A program made the translations under genes and the position numbers. 64,000 nucleotides of DNA from Ardenticatenaceae bacterium (GTDB lineage: Bacteria > Chloroflexota > Anaerolineae > Promineifilales > Promineifilaceae): contig JACKBX010000008.1 of the NCBI GenBank assembly GCA_020634375.1, forward strand, positions 1 to 64,000, read 5' to 3'. This document shows positions 9,035-18,100 of the stretch, piece by piece (the stretch's first letter is position 1; each line of letters begins with the position of its first letter). The notes beneath the pieces are model-generated. The model ran no database searches. It was not told the origin of the DNA and saw nothing but the letters and a program-made list of their open reading frames with translations.

Positions 9035-10088
9035 TTCTCTTCTGGAACCGCGCATTATTCGCTTGCCAGAATTTGCGCCTGGGGATTGGTTAAATACCCC
9101 GCAGCCGCTCTCTAAACGAGGTCTGCACGGCCGTATCGCACTCATTGATTTTTGGGATTATTCCTGTGTGAACTGTATACGCACTCTGCCTTACCTGGTG
9201 CGTTGGCATGAGCGGTATGCGGCACATGGGTTGGTCATCATTGGCATACACAGCCCGGAGTTTGCCTTCGGGCAGATTCGGCAGCAAGTGGAAACGGCCG
9301 TTACCCACCACCACATTCCCTACCCCATCCTCCTCGACAACGGCTATCAAAACTGGGAACGCTTCGCCAACAAAGCGTGGCCCACCAAATATCTGGCCGA
9401 CCCCGATGGCTACATTCGCTACCGCCAGCAGGGAGAAGGACATTATCAGCAAACCGAACGCGCCATTCAACTGCTGCTGCGCCAGCATAGTCCCGGCCTC
9501 ACTTTACCAGACCCACTGCCCCCCCTGCGTGAAGAAGATGCACCGGGCGCAGTTTGCTACCGGCCCACGCCAGAGCTTTATGCCGGATACCAGGGCGGCG
9601 GACTGTTTGGCGGTGCATTAGGGAATCCTACAGGTTATTTGCCAGACACGGCCGTTTTCTACGAACTCCCCCCACCAACCGAACGGCAGCCAGGACAATT
9701 TTACGCGGAAGGCGTGTGGCAAGCCTGGCCAGAGGCATTGGCTTATGCCGGGCAGGCAGGTGGCAAAATTGTGCTGCCTTACCAGGCAGCCACCGTTAAT
9801 GCCGTCCTCAGCCCGATGGCCGACCCGGTTGCGCTGCGGTTGGGCCTGACGGCGGGAACAGGGGGGCGGGTGCTGGTGCAGCAGGACGGCCGTTACCTGA
9901 ACAGCAGCAATGCGGGCCGAGACGTACACATCACCGCCGATGACGTCAGCCTGGTCCATGTGGAACACCCGCGCATGATGCAGCTTGTGCGCAACCCCCA
10001 CTATGAGCAACATGAACTCACCCTTACCTTCCAGACCCCCAAACTAGCCCTCTACACCTTCACCTTCACCACCTGCATCATCCCCTAA
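9018..10088 (+). CDS. thioredoxin-like protein with DipZ-type C-terminal domain
   Basis: A 356-residue protein. Residues 1-150 form a TlpA/redoxin-like thioredoxin fold with the redox pair in FWDYSCVNCIRTLPYL and downstream strands GLVIIGIHSPEFAF and the cis-Pro-like region AWPTKYLADPDG. Residues about 170-356 resemble the carbohydrate-binding-like domain at the C-terminus of DipZ proteins (TPELYAGYQGG, later beta strands), but the DipZ membrane domain is absent. No signal peptide is obvious, so location is uncertain. ATGs at 9018, 9021 and 9027 are all possible; the first overlaps the sensor gene. The likely role is thiol-disulfide exchange, possibly as a partner of the cysteine-tailed sensor (inference from overlap). 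Confidence 0.82.
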   Translation: MMRMNDSLLEPRIIRLPEFAPGDWLNTPQPLSKRGLHGRIALIDFWDYSCVNCIRTLPYLVRWHERYAAHGLVIIGIHSPEFAFGQIRQQVETAVTHHHIPYPILLDNGYQNWERFANKAWPTKYLADPDGYIRYRQQGEGHYQQTERAIQLLLRQHSPGLTLPDPLPPLREEDAPGAVCYRPTPELYAGYQGGGLFGGALGNPTGYLPDTAVFYELPPPTERQPGQFYAEGVWQAWPEALAYAGQAGGKIVLPYQAATVNAVLSPMADPVALRLGLTAGTGGRVLVQQDGRYLNSSNAGRDVHITADDVSLVHVEHPRMMQLVRNPHYEQHELTLTFQTPKLALYTFTFTTCIIP

Positions 10089-10148
10089 ACCAGCAACCAG
10101 TTACCAAATTCCTCATCTTTTCTTCCCCCTTCTGGGTCTATTGGCCTG

Positions 10149-10177
10149 TTGACAACATATACATCCTCTTGATACGC
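10149..10177 (+). promoter_or_regulatory. possible sigma70-type promoter of the pilin gene
   Basis: TTGACA at 10149-10154 is a perfect -35 match. A weak -10 candidate (GATACG) lies about 16-17 nt downstream. It sits about 50 nt before the pilin ATG. The -10 is poor, so this is tentative. Confidence 0.3.
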
Positions 10178-10227
10178 TGGTTAATCATGAGCCTTATTCT
10201 TTTTTATTCATTGACGGAGGTGTCATC

Positions 10228-10377
10228 ATGTTATTTTTTCATCGGGAAGAAGGGCAAGGCATGACAGAATATGGCATGGCAATCGTCCTGGTCGCCATCG
10301 TCATCGTCGTCATTCTGACTGTGCTTGGGCCGCAAATTGGCAACATGTTCAGCCGGATAACGACAGGCTTTAATTAG
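10228..10377 (+). CDS. Flp-type (type IVb) pilin, 49 aa
   Basis: A very short gene: 49 codons from the ATG at 10228 to TAG at 10375-10377. The peptide starts MLFFHREEGQGMTEYGMAIV, then has a hydrophobic stretch of about 20 residues and ends GPQIGNMFSRITTGFN. The short basic leader, Gly before the mature part, Glu five positions into the mature part and the following Tyr are the hallmarks of Flp/Fap prepilins. Cleavage is expected after the Gly before MTEY (or GQ^GM). GGAGG at 10216-10220 precedes the start by 7 nt. It would be inserted in the membrane and assembled by a tad-type machine. No tad genes are in this window, so it is an orphan copy here. A hairpin follows at once. Confidence 0.88.
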   Translation: MLFFHREEGQGMTEYGMAIVLVAIVIVVILTVLGPQIGNMFSRITTGFN

Positions 10378-10388
10378 CCCTGCCCCTC

Positions 10389-10427
10389 ATACGTCATGCG
10401 TCTTATTTTTTGTGACGCATGACGTAT
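10389..10427 (+). terminator. hairpin after the pilin gene
   Basis: A perfect 14-bp stem, ATACGTCATGCGTC (10389-10402) with its complement at 10414-10427, and an 11-nt T-rich loop. There is no T-tract after the stem, so it may be a 3'-end stabiliser rather than a classic terminator. The same acgtatgac/gacgcatgac words recur around 41116-41125. Confidence 0.65.
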
Positions 10428-10520
10428 GCCCCCCATAACATCTCCTCCAATTTCCCTCAACCCATCAATTTCAAAACTACCTGTGCTATAATCTTCGCCT
10501 GAATCGGTGGAGAAACTCAT

Positions 10521-11096
10521 ATGACTTTACCCTCGTTAGAAACCATCATCTCATATTTGACCATTGTGGCCGCAGTGATGGGCGCACTCTTTGCCGCCCT
10601 GTGGCTCAGTTTCATCATTTGGGCGTTTCGGGATATGCGCCAACGCTCCCGCGATCCGTTTGCTCAATTGTTGGCGGCGCTGTTAACGGCCGTCCTCCCT
10701 GGCGTAGGCATCATCATTTACCTGATTTTGCGTCCCCCAGAAACATTGGCCGAGGCATATGAACGGGCTTTAGAGGAGGAAGCGCTTCTGCAAGAAATCG
10801 AAGAGAGGCCAGCCTGCCCTGGCTGCTCGCGCACCGTCCACCCCAACTGGATTCTCTGCCCCCACTGCCACACCCGCCTGAAAAAAGCGTGCCCGGACTG
10901 CAATTCGCTGATGGAATTGAACTGGAATTTATGCCCGTACTGTGGCAATCAACACGTAGACCCTTACAAAGCAGATTCGCCAGCGTCGGCAACGGCCGTT
11001 TACGATGAAACGCTCATTCCTGAGCCAGACCCTATCGCTGAAGAACCCATCCCCGAAGACAATGCCGAAACCAGTGAAGAAGGCTCTGTCCTATGA
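10521..11096 (+). CDS. membrane protein with double zinc ribbon
   Basis: A 191-residue protein: two hydrophobic helices (about residues 10-35 and 50-72, ending LPGVGIIIYLILRPPETL, similar to the PLDc_N two-helix module), a short acidic helix, then two zinc ribbons with CPGC/CPHC and CPDC/CPYC pairs (about 92-136), and an acidic disordered tail. The zinc ribbons should face the cytoplasm. GGTGGAGA precedes the ATG. The stop overlaps the start of the ABC ATPase gene by 4 nt (ATGA), so the two are translationally coupled and this protein probably serves the ABC exporter, in an unknown way. Confidence 0.8.
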   Translation: MTLPSLETIISYLTIVAAVMGALFAALWLSFIIWAFRDMRQRSRDPFAQLLAALLTAVLPGVGIIIYLILRPPETLAEAYERALEEEALLQEIEERPACPGCSRTVHPNWILCPHCHTRLKKACPDCNSLMELNWNLCPYCGNQHVDPYKADSPASATAVYDETLIPEPDPIAEEPIPEDNAETSEEGSVL

Positions 11097-12028
11097 CATC
11101 ACCCCCTGCCCTACGCTTTGAAAATTTGAGCAAGATTTTTGGACGCGGTAAGAAGTTAGTAACGGCCGTACAACGCGTGAACCTGGAAGTGACAGCCGGT
11201 CAAGTCTATGGCTTCTTGGGGCCAAACGGCGCAGGCAAAAGCACCACCATCCGCATGATTTTAGACCTGATCCGCCCCACACACGGCGAGGTGTTCGTGA
11301 ACGGCCGTTCCGTCCAACAAACCCACGCTGCCCTGCAACAAGTGGGGGGCATGGTCGAAAATGCCACCTTTTACCCCTTCCTCAGCGGACGCAAGAATTT
11401 AGAAGTGCTGGCCCGCACCGGCAACTATTATGACGCTGCCCGCATCGACAATTTATTGACACAAGTGCGCCTGGCTGACCGCGCCGACCACCTCGTCAAG
11501 GGCTACTCCACCGGTATGAAACAGCGTCTGGGATTGGCTGCCGCCCTGCTCAATGACCCCGCGCTGGTCATTTTGGATGAGCCAACCAACGGCCTCGATC
11601 CCGCAGGCATTCAGGAAATGCGCACCTTCATTCGTACCCTGGTAGAGACGCAGGGCAAGACGGTGTTTCTCTCCAGTCACCTCCTCAGCGAAGTGGAGCA
11701 AATGTGTGACCGTGTGGCTATCATCCACCAGGGTCAGCTTGTGCGTGAAGGAGCTGTGCGTGAACTGCTGTCTGAGCAAGCATACTTACAAATTGAAGCA
11801 GAACCTCTGGCGCGGGCAACGGCCGTCTTGCAACCAACCTGGACAATCACAGAGAGCAATGCCCATTCCCTCACTCTGCTCGCCTCCCGCAGCGATGTAC
11901 CCGCCATCGTGCGCCAACTTGTCGCCAACGACATCGCTATTTACCAAATTCGCCTTTCCCACCAAAGCCTGGAATCATTCTTCCTGGAAGTGACCGGCAA
12001 CCATTCGGAGGAACAGCATCATGCGTGA
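11093..12028 (+). CDS. ABC transporter ATP-binding protein
   Basis: A 311-residue ATPase of the ABC-2 / drug and lantibiotic exporter type (CcmA/YadG-like). Motifs seen: Walker A GPNGAGKST, signature YSTGMKQRLGLA, Walker B with catalytic Glu in LVILDEPTNGLDP, and H-loop VFLSSHLLSEVEQM. The ~80-residue C-terminal extension is typical of this subfamily. It overlaps the zinc-ribbon gene by 4 nt and the permease gene by 8 nt, so the three form one translationally coupled operon. It energises export through the following permease; the substrate is unknown. Confidence 0.95.
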   Translation: MTSPPALRFENLSKIFGRGKKLVTAVQRVNLEVTAGQVYGFLGPNGAGKSTTIRMILDLIRPTHGEVFVNGRSVQQTHAALQQVGGMVENATFYPFLSGRKNLEVLARTGNYYDAARIDNLLTQVRLADRADHLVKGYSTGMKQRLGLAAALLNDPALVILDEPTNGLDPAGIQEMRTFIRTLVETQGKTVFLSSHLLSEVEQMCDRVAIIHQGQLVREGAVRELLSEQAYLQIEAEPLARATAVLQPTWTITESNAHSLTLLASRSDVPAIVRQLVANDIAIYQIRLSHQSLESFFLEVTGNHSEEQHHA

Positions 12029-12896
12029 ACTTCTACGAGCTGAATGGCAAAAAACCGTGGGGAATCGCTGGGTAACGGGTCTGCTACTCTGGATTTTTCC
12101 GATTGGCGGCCTGGCCCTCGCCGTTTTGCTGCCCATTCTCACCCTCTTGCTCCCGCCGCTGCGGCAAGGCCTTTCGGGCCGCCAGCTAGAATGGACAACT
12201 GTCATGATTAACACGTGGCAGTTCCCCAACAACCCCCTTGGTCGCATATTTTTGTTGGGATTGACGGCCGTTTCCTTCGCTGGTGAGTATCAATGGCAAA
12301 CCTGGAAAAACATCGTCCCCCGCCAGCGCCGCGTACCCATTCTCGCCAGCAAATTCATCATCCTCGCCATCCTCATCCTCTTTGCCTTCGCCCTCCTTTC
12401 CATCTTTCTCGCCATCGGAGAAGGCCTACGCGCCCTTGTGGGAAACGCATCCTTTGGCCCAGCCCTTACCGCAGACACCCTGCAAACCTTCTTGCGCAGC
12501 TACACGCTCTCGGCCAGCATCACCTTCCTCAACGTGATGATCACAGCCATTTATGCGGCGCTTGCAGCCATCCTCACCCGTACCATTTTGGGCGGCGTCA
12601 TGGTCGGCATTGCCATTTCCATCCTCGAACCTTCCCTGCTCTTACTTTTGCTTGCCCTCAGAGGGCTATTCGACAAAGTAGAAATCATCCACCTTTATCG
12701 GTTTACCCCCATCTACAACATTGGCAATCTAACAAGTTGGGTTGAATCTAACGGCCCCACCCAAACGCTAGTCTACATGCTCGGTAACGATACACCGGCC
12801 GACAGTGTGCAATTTTCCCTGATAGTTTTGGCCGCATGGGTCACGATTGGCGTCACACTGCTGCTGCTCTGGTTCCGTCGCCAAGACATTACCTAA
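12021..12896 (+). CDS. ABC-2 type transporter permease
   Basis: A 291-residue integral membrane protein with about six hydrophobic segments (first around LLLWIFPIGGLALAVLLPI, last around LIVLAAWVTIGVTLLLLWF). It has the ABC-2 permease layout, with a central amphipathic stretch WKNIVPRQRRVPIL that matches the coupling-helix region. GGAGG at about 12008-12012 lies 8 nt before the ATG, inside the ATPase gene. It should form a homodimer with the ATPase. A long hairpin follows the stop codon. Confidence 0.9.
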   Translation: MRELLRAEWQKTVGNRWVTGLLLWIFPIGGLALAVLLPILTLLLPPLRQGLSGRQLEWTTVMINTWQFPNNPLGRIFLLGLTAVSFAGEYQWQTWKNIVPRQRRVPILASKFIILAILILFAFALLSIFLAIGEGLRALVGNASFGPALTADTLQTFLRSYTLSASITFLNVMITAIYAALAAILTRTILGGVMVGIAISILEPSLLLLLLALRGLFDKVEIIHLYRFTPIYNIGNLTSWVESNGPTQTLVYMLGNDTPADSVQFSLIVLAAWVTIGVTLLLLWFRRQDIT

Positions 12897-12897
12897 C

Positions 12898-12981
12898 AAT
12901 GAACAATGAATAATTAATAACGAATGGTGAATGAAGGACTCCTATCATTCACCATTCTCAATTCACAGTTCATTATTCATT
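12898..12981. repeat. word-repeat inverted repeat between convergent genes
   Basis: Two imperfect 37-nt arms (12898-12934 and 12945-12981) built from aatgaa/aataatgaa words, able to fold into one long hairpin with a 10-nt loop. It starts one base after the permease stop codon and precedes the convergent antiporter gene, so it probably acts as a transcription end for one or both. Confidence 0.7.
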
Positions 12982-13019
12982 ATTTTCTTGTACGGATACA
13001 CAGCGAATTTCCGGCCCCA

Positions 13020-14084
13020 TCAAATAAAGTAAAATGCCACCCCTAAAATCAGATATAACGCCAGCAACTGCGCCCCTTCCAGCCAATTAGACTCGCCGTC
13101 CTTAAAGGCAAAGACCCCCACCAATCCCGCAGAGGCCAGCGCCACCAATTCAAACACGTTAAAGCTAAAAGCCATCTCCTGCCCCATCAACGCTGCCACA
13201 ATAATCAACAGCGGGGCCACAAACAAGGCAATCTGCAAGCTAGAACCCAGCGCAATCTCCATCGCCAATGTCATCTGATTCTTTAGCGCTACCTGCACCG
13301 CCACCAAATGCTCGGCGGCATTGCCCACCAATGGCACAATGATGATGCCAACGAAAAACTCGCTCCAACCCAACTCAGCTACCACATGCTCAACTGAGGC
13401 TACCAGCAACTCGCTCATGAAGACAATCGCCAACGTAGAAATAATCAGCACAATCACTGATTTTCGCAAAGACCAGGCTGCTTTGTGGGTGTCGTGTGCA
13501 GACGGCCGTGTCAGCAACGTATCTTCCTCACTCGCCACAAACGAATAATAAATCCCCAATGCATAAATAAGGATCATCACCACCGCCACCACCAGGCTAA
13601 ACGGTTGCAGCGCCTCATGGTGATTGGCATCAATAAATTCGCCAAAAACCGCCGGAATCATCAACGCCACCACAGCCAACATCAGCATCGTCGCATTCGT
13701 CGTTGCCTGCGTCTGGCTAAACTGCTGCGTGCCGTTACGCATCCCACCCAATAAAATCGCTACCCCCAACACCAGCAGCAAATTACCCAAAATAGAGCCT
13801 GTAATGGAAGCGATTACCAAATCGATCACACCCTCTTTAATGGCAACGATGGTGATGATCAATTCTGCTGCATTCCCCAGCGTCGCATTGAGCAAGCCGC
13901 CAATCCGAGGGCCGGTGTACACCGTCAACTCTTCCGTAGCCTCACCAATGTAACCCGCCAATGGAATAATCCCTACGGCCGCAGCTATAAATTGCACAAT
14001 GTCCCCCAAATGCAATGTCTCCGCCAACAATGCAACAGGGATACCCAACAACAAAAGATACCGGTAATCAAATTTAATCTTCAA
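13020..14084 (-). CDS. cax: Ca2+/H+ antiporter (CaCA family)
   Basis: A 354-residue membrane protein with about 11 helices and the two inverted alpha-repeats of cation/proton exchangers: GGLLNATLGNAAELIITIVA and VPLVGNAAEHLVAVQVALKN, each with the acidic residue that binds the cation. A short acidic loop separates the halves. It should export Ca2+ in exchange for protons at the inner membrane. The start is a TTG at 14082-14084: AGGAG lies 7 nt upstream and there is no nearby ATG in frame. It lies downstream of the polyphosphate kinase gene on the same strand, separated by a perfect hairpin. Confidence 0.93.
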   Translation of the reverse strand: MKIKFDYRYLLLLGIPVALLAETLHLGDIVQFIAAAVGIIPLAGYIGEATEELTVYTGPRIGGLLNATLGNAAELIITIVAIKEGVIDLVIASITGSILGNLLLVLGVAILLGGMRNGTQQFSQTQATTNATMLMLAVVALMIPAVFGEFIDANHHEALQPFSLVVAVVMILIYALGIYYSFVASEEDTLLTRPSAHDTHKAAWSLRKSVIVLIISTLAIVFMSELLVASVEHVVAELGWSEFFVGIIIVPLVGNAAEHLVAVQVALKNQMTLAMEIALGSSLQIALFVAPLLIIVAALMGQEMAFSFNVFELVALASAGLVGVFAFKDGESNWLEGAQLLALYLILGVAFYFI

Positions 14085-14113
14085 TTTCTCACTCCTGTGA
14101 AAATAGAGCGCAG

Positions 14114-14146
14114 AGAGTTGTCAAATCTTAGAGATTTGACAACTCT
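14114..14146 (-). terminator. hairpin between ppk2 and cax
   Basis: A perfect 15-bp stem (14114-14128 with 14132-14146), 3-nt loop, of the agatttgacaa word family; a related AGATTTG/CAAATCT pair is near 35645-35662. It starts 3 nt after the polyphosphate kinase stop codon and 30 nt before the antiporter start. With no strong T-tract it could be a partial terminator or a processing signal setting the ratio of the two genes. Confidence 0.65.
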
Positions 14147-14149
14147 AAA

Positions 14150-14956
14150 TCACTCAATGACAACTTGGCTTAAATCGTCCGTGTTTTCTGGGTATTGCGG
14201 ATTTAATTCTTTCAACGTATTGACAATGGTGCGCGTAATCGCCAGGTTGCGATACCATTTCTGATCAGCCGGGATGACATGCCAGGGCGCCCACGGCGTC
14301 GTGCAACGATTAAGCATTTCCTCGTAAGCGACCATGTAATCGTCCCAAAACTTGCGCTTTTCCAAATCTTCCAGTGAAAACTTCCAATGCTTCTGCGGGT
14401 CGTCCAACCGCTCCTGAAAACGCTCTGCCTGCTCTTCTTTGGAGATGTACAAGAAAAATTTGAGAATGGTTGTGCCACTATCATGCAGCAACTTTTCAAA
14501 CTGGTTGATATATTCGTAGCGTGGCCGCCACACGGTTTCCGGAACGATGTTATGCACACGTACCACCAACACATCTTCGTAATGGGAGCGATTGAAAACG
14601 CCAATCATGCCCCTGGCGGGCACGACCTGATGGATTCGCCACAAAAAGTCATGCGCCAACTCCACTTTACTCGGTGCTTTGAAGGAATGCACGCGCACGC
14701 CCTGCGGATTCACGCCGCGAAACACGCTGCGAATAGTGCCATCTTTACCACCCGCATCCATCGCCTGAAAAACAATCAATAGTTTATGCTTGTCTTCAGC
14801 GTAAAAACGATTTTGCAGTTCAATTAGCTCTTTGCGGGCGGCTGTGAACTCGGTAACGGCCGTTGCCTTATTCCCCTCATATAAGCCCTTCCCTGCTGTC
14901 AGCAGGTCTGTAAGCCAGATATGCTTTCCTGGTTCTAAACGATGTTTATCATGCAT
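14150..14956 (-). CDS. ppk2: polyphosphate kinase 2 family protein
   Basis: A 268-residue P-loop kinase of the PPK2 family, which moves phosphate between polyphosphate and nucleotides. Signatures: Walker A FQAMDAGGKDGTI; the region GVNPQGVRVHSFKAPS; Walker B-like GVFNRSHYEDVLVVRVH; and the lid helix RFQERLDDPQKHWKFS. The features fit the class I/III single-domain type that phosphorylates AMP or ADP; the exact class is not settled. The ATG at 14956 is preferred to an upstream GTG because GAGGTGAGG lies directly before it. It shares strand and close spacing with the Ca2+/H+ antiporter gene. Confidence 0.92.
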   Translation of the reverse strand: MHDKHRLEPGKHIWLTDLLTAGKGLYEGNKATAVTEFTAARKELIELQNRFYAEDKHKLLIVFQAMDAGGKDGTIRSVFRGVNPQGVRVHSFKAPSKVELAHDFLWRIHQVVPARGMIGVFNRSHYEDVLVVRVHNIVPETVWRPRYEYINQFEKLLHDSGTTILKFFLYISKEEQAERFQERLDDPQKHWKFSLEDLEKRKFWDDYMVAYEEMLNRCTTPWAPWHVIPADQKWYRNLAITRTIVNTLKELNPQYPENTDDLSQVVIE

Positions 14957-15115
14957 AACCCTCACCTCGTTAACGATTTTACAGCATACTTAACATACTG
15001 TTAATGGCAAATTCATCGCGTATTGCGTAACATAGCAGTCTAGCCCAAAAAGAGTATATCAAACCTGGCATGACTCGCCGTAAACACCCTCTCGTCTGCC
15101 AGTACAGCTACAACC

Positions 15116-18100
15116 ATGATTTGTACTAATTGCGGATTTACGAACCCCGAAGGATTTGCATTTTGCGGCAAATGCGGCAGTGCGCTTGTCGTGACTGCCC
15201 TTCCCGTCAGCCACCTTTCCAAAACCGACCTCGACCACTTACGTATCTACCTCCCCCCTGCCCTCATCGAACCATTGCAAATAGACTTTGCCTCTCCATC
15301 TACTTCTTTAATCAGTGCCTGCGTGACCCACCTCACAACACTGCTAGAAACAACGGCCTCCCATTTACCAGATTACGTCGTCGAATCCGTGTTGCACAAC
15401 CCTGTTCCCGGCCTCGCCAGCGGTCAGTTTGTAGACGGGACACTCCTCTTCGCCGACATTAGCGGCTTCACAGCCATGTCCGAACGCCTCAACCGTATTG
15501 GCCGCGAAGGCGCTGAGGAAATCACGGCCGTTGTCAACCGCTACTTCAGCATGATGTTGACTATCTTGCACAAGTACAGCGGCCAACTAATCAAATTTGG
15601 CGGCGATGCCCTATTGGGATTGTTCTCGGAACGGCCGTTCTCCCCCGACACCGGCCCCCTCCAGCACAGCAGCGCCACCCGCGCAGCCCAAGCCGCCTTG
15701 CACATGCAAAACGCCATGTCCGAGTTCGCCGAAACCAGCACATCGCAAGGCACATTCCCCCTGCGTATGAAAGTGGGCCTGCACAAAGGGCGCTTCTTTG
15801 CCGCGCAGCTGGGTTCCCCGCAAAACATGGAATACGCTCTCTTTGGGCAAGATGTCAATGCCACCGCCGCCACCGAATCGGCTGCCAGCGCCGGGCAAGT
15901 ACTGCTAGATCAGGCCACCTACACCGCCATTGACGTGAATTGCACGGCCGTTCCCCTGCCCCACGACAACCACTATCTTCTCATCACCCAACTCGATCCC
16001 ATTGCCGCCCAAACGCCGCCACCCATCAACCTGCTGCCCAACAGCGATCCCAGCCTGGACACACTACGTCACGCCGTCACACTGCTCGACGCCCTCACAC
16101 CTTACCTGCCCGTTGGCCTGTTATCGCGCATTGCCAGCGATCCCAACGCCCCCAGCCTAGCCGGAGAGCACCGGCTCGTCGGCATTCTCTTTGCCAACGT
16201 ACACGGCCTGGGCAAGATTGCCGACCGCTTAGGGCCAGGGCAAGAGGCGCAAATAGTCGCTTCACTCAATCACTACTTCGTCAGCACATCCCAGGCATTG
16301 GAACAGTACGGCGGCGTGATCAACAAAATCGACCTGTACGATCATGGCGACAAGCTGCTCGTGCTATTTGGTGCACCCATTGCCCACGAAGATGATGCCG
16401 AACGCGCCGCCCGCGCTGCACTGGGAATGCAAACCGTTCTTTCCCAACTACAAACCGCCCTACCCCCACAAGCCAATCTCCCTGATTTACACCTCTCGCA
16501 GCACATTGGCATTAGCTATGGCTACGTGTTCGCCGGGTACGTTGGCTCAGATTGGCGCCACGAGTACACCGTCATGGGTGATCAAGTCAATCTCTCTGCC
16601 CGTTTGATGGCAGCCGCCGGCCACCAACAACTAGCAACCAACGACCAACGACCAACGACCATCCTTATCAGCAGCAATGTGCGGCGCAAGGTACAGGCAA
16701 TGCTTGACCTGGAACCGCAAGGGGAAGTTTCGCTTAAAGGCAAAAGTGAACCTGTACCCATTTTCACGGTTCGTGGCGCTCGTGCCGTCCCCGAAACAGT
16801 GCGTGGTCTCGGTTCTATGCGTTCGCCCCTGGTCGGGCGGGCAAAAGAGTGGCAGCAGTTGGCAACGGCCGTTACCTCCCTCCGCAACAATCGCGGCCAA
16901 ATCATCACCCTCCTCGGCGAAGCCGGACTGGGCAAATCTCGTCTCGTAGAAGAACTGCGCCAACACATCTCCCCAAAACAAGGCATAAACATACTCGAAG
17001 GACGCTGCCTCTCCTACACGGAATCCGCCAGCTATTGGGTATTCCAAGAACTGCTGAGGCAAGCCATCAATCTGCACGCCAACGAAGAGCCAGATGTAGC
17101 CCTGCATACCTTGCGCCACGCCCTCGACGAAATCTGGCCCCCCAACGAAATCGCCGCCAACCTGCCCTACCTCGCCAACTTCCTCAACTTACCCCTTGAC
17201 GACAGTTTGCAAGAGAAGATTCGCTTCCTTGATGCCGAAGCCTTACAGCGCCGCACCTTCGTCGCCCTACGCGCCATGCTAGAGGCCTATGCACAAGGCC
17301 ATCCACTCATTCTAGTCCTTGACGACATCCACTGGATAGACCACGCCTCTGCACAACTTCTCGAATTCTTGATGCCGGTTGTCAACCAGCTTCCCATGAT
17401 GTGGCTGCTCATCTTCCGCCCGGAACGGCACAAAAGTTGTTGGGACATCCGCGAAAAGGCAGCCCGCGAGTTCAACTTCTGTCACACGGAGATCTCGCTC
17501 AAACCGCTAGAACGGGACGGCAGCCAGGCCCTGCTGCAAAATCTCGTTGGCAAGACAGACTGGCCTCTAGCAATGCAAGACCTGCTGCTAGATCGTACTG
17601 AGGGCAACCCTTTGTATCTGGAAGAGGTGCTACGCGCTCTCATTAACGATGAGATGTTGGTGAACGGCCGTACCGGACAATGGGAAATCGTCGGAGACGT
17701 TGCCAGCCTCAAAGTGCCAGACACCCTACAAGGCGTGATGATGGCTCGCCTCGACCGCCTACCCGAACCCAATCGCTGGACAGCCCAAATCGCCTCCATC
17801 GTTGGCCGCACCTTTCCCTATGACGTCCTCTCCAACATCAGCACCGGCGAACAAGAACAAACCGTCACCCCGCGGCTGGTGCAGTTACAGCAGTCAGAAA
17901 TCATTGAAGAAACACAGCGTGCGCCCGAACTGGTCTACAACTTCTTGCACGGCCTCATGCAAGAGGTCTGTTACAGCAGCCTTGCCGTGCGTGCCCGGCG
18001 CGAATACCATTGCCGTATTGCCCATTATTTAGAAGCAAATCGGGCTGGCGGTTGGGGGGATTCGCGAAGCATTTTGCCCGTCATCGCCCACCATGCTTAC

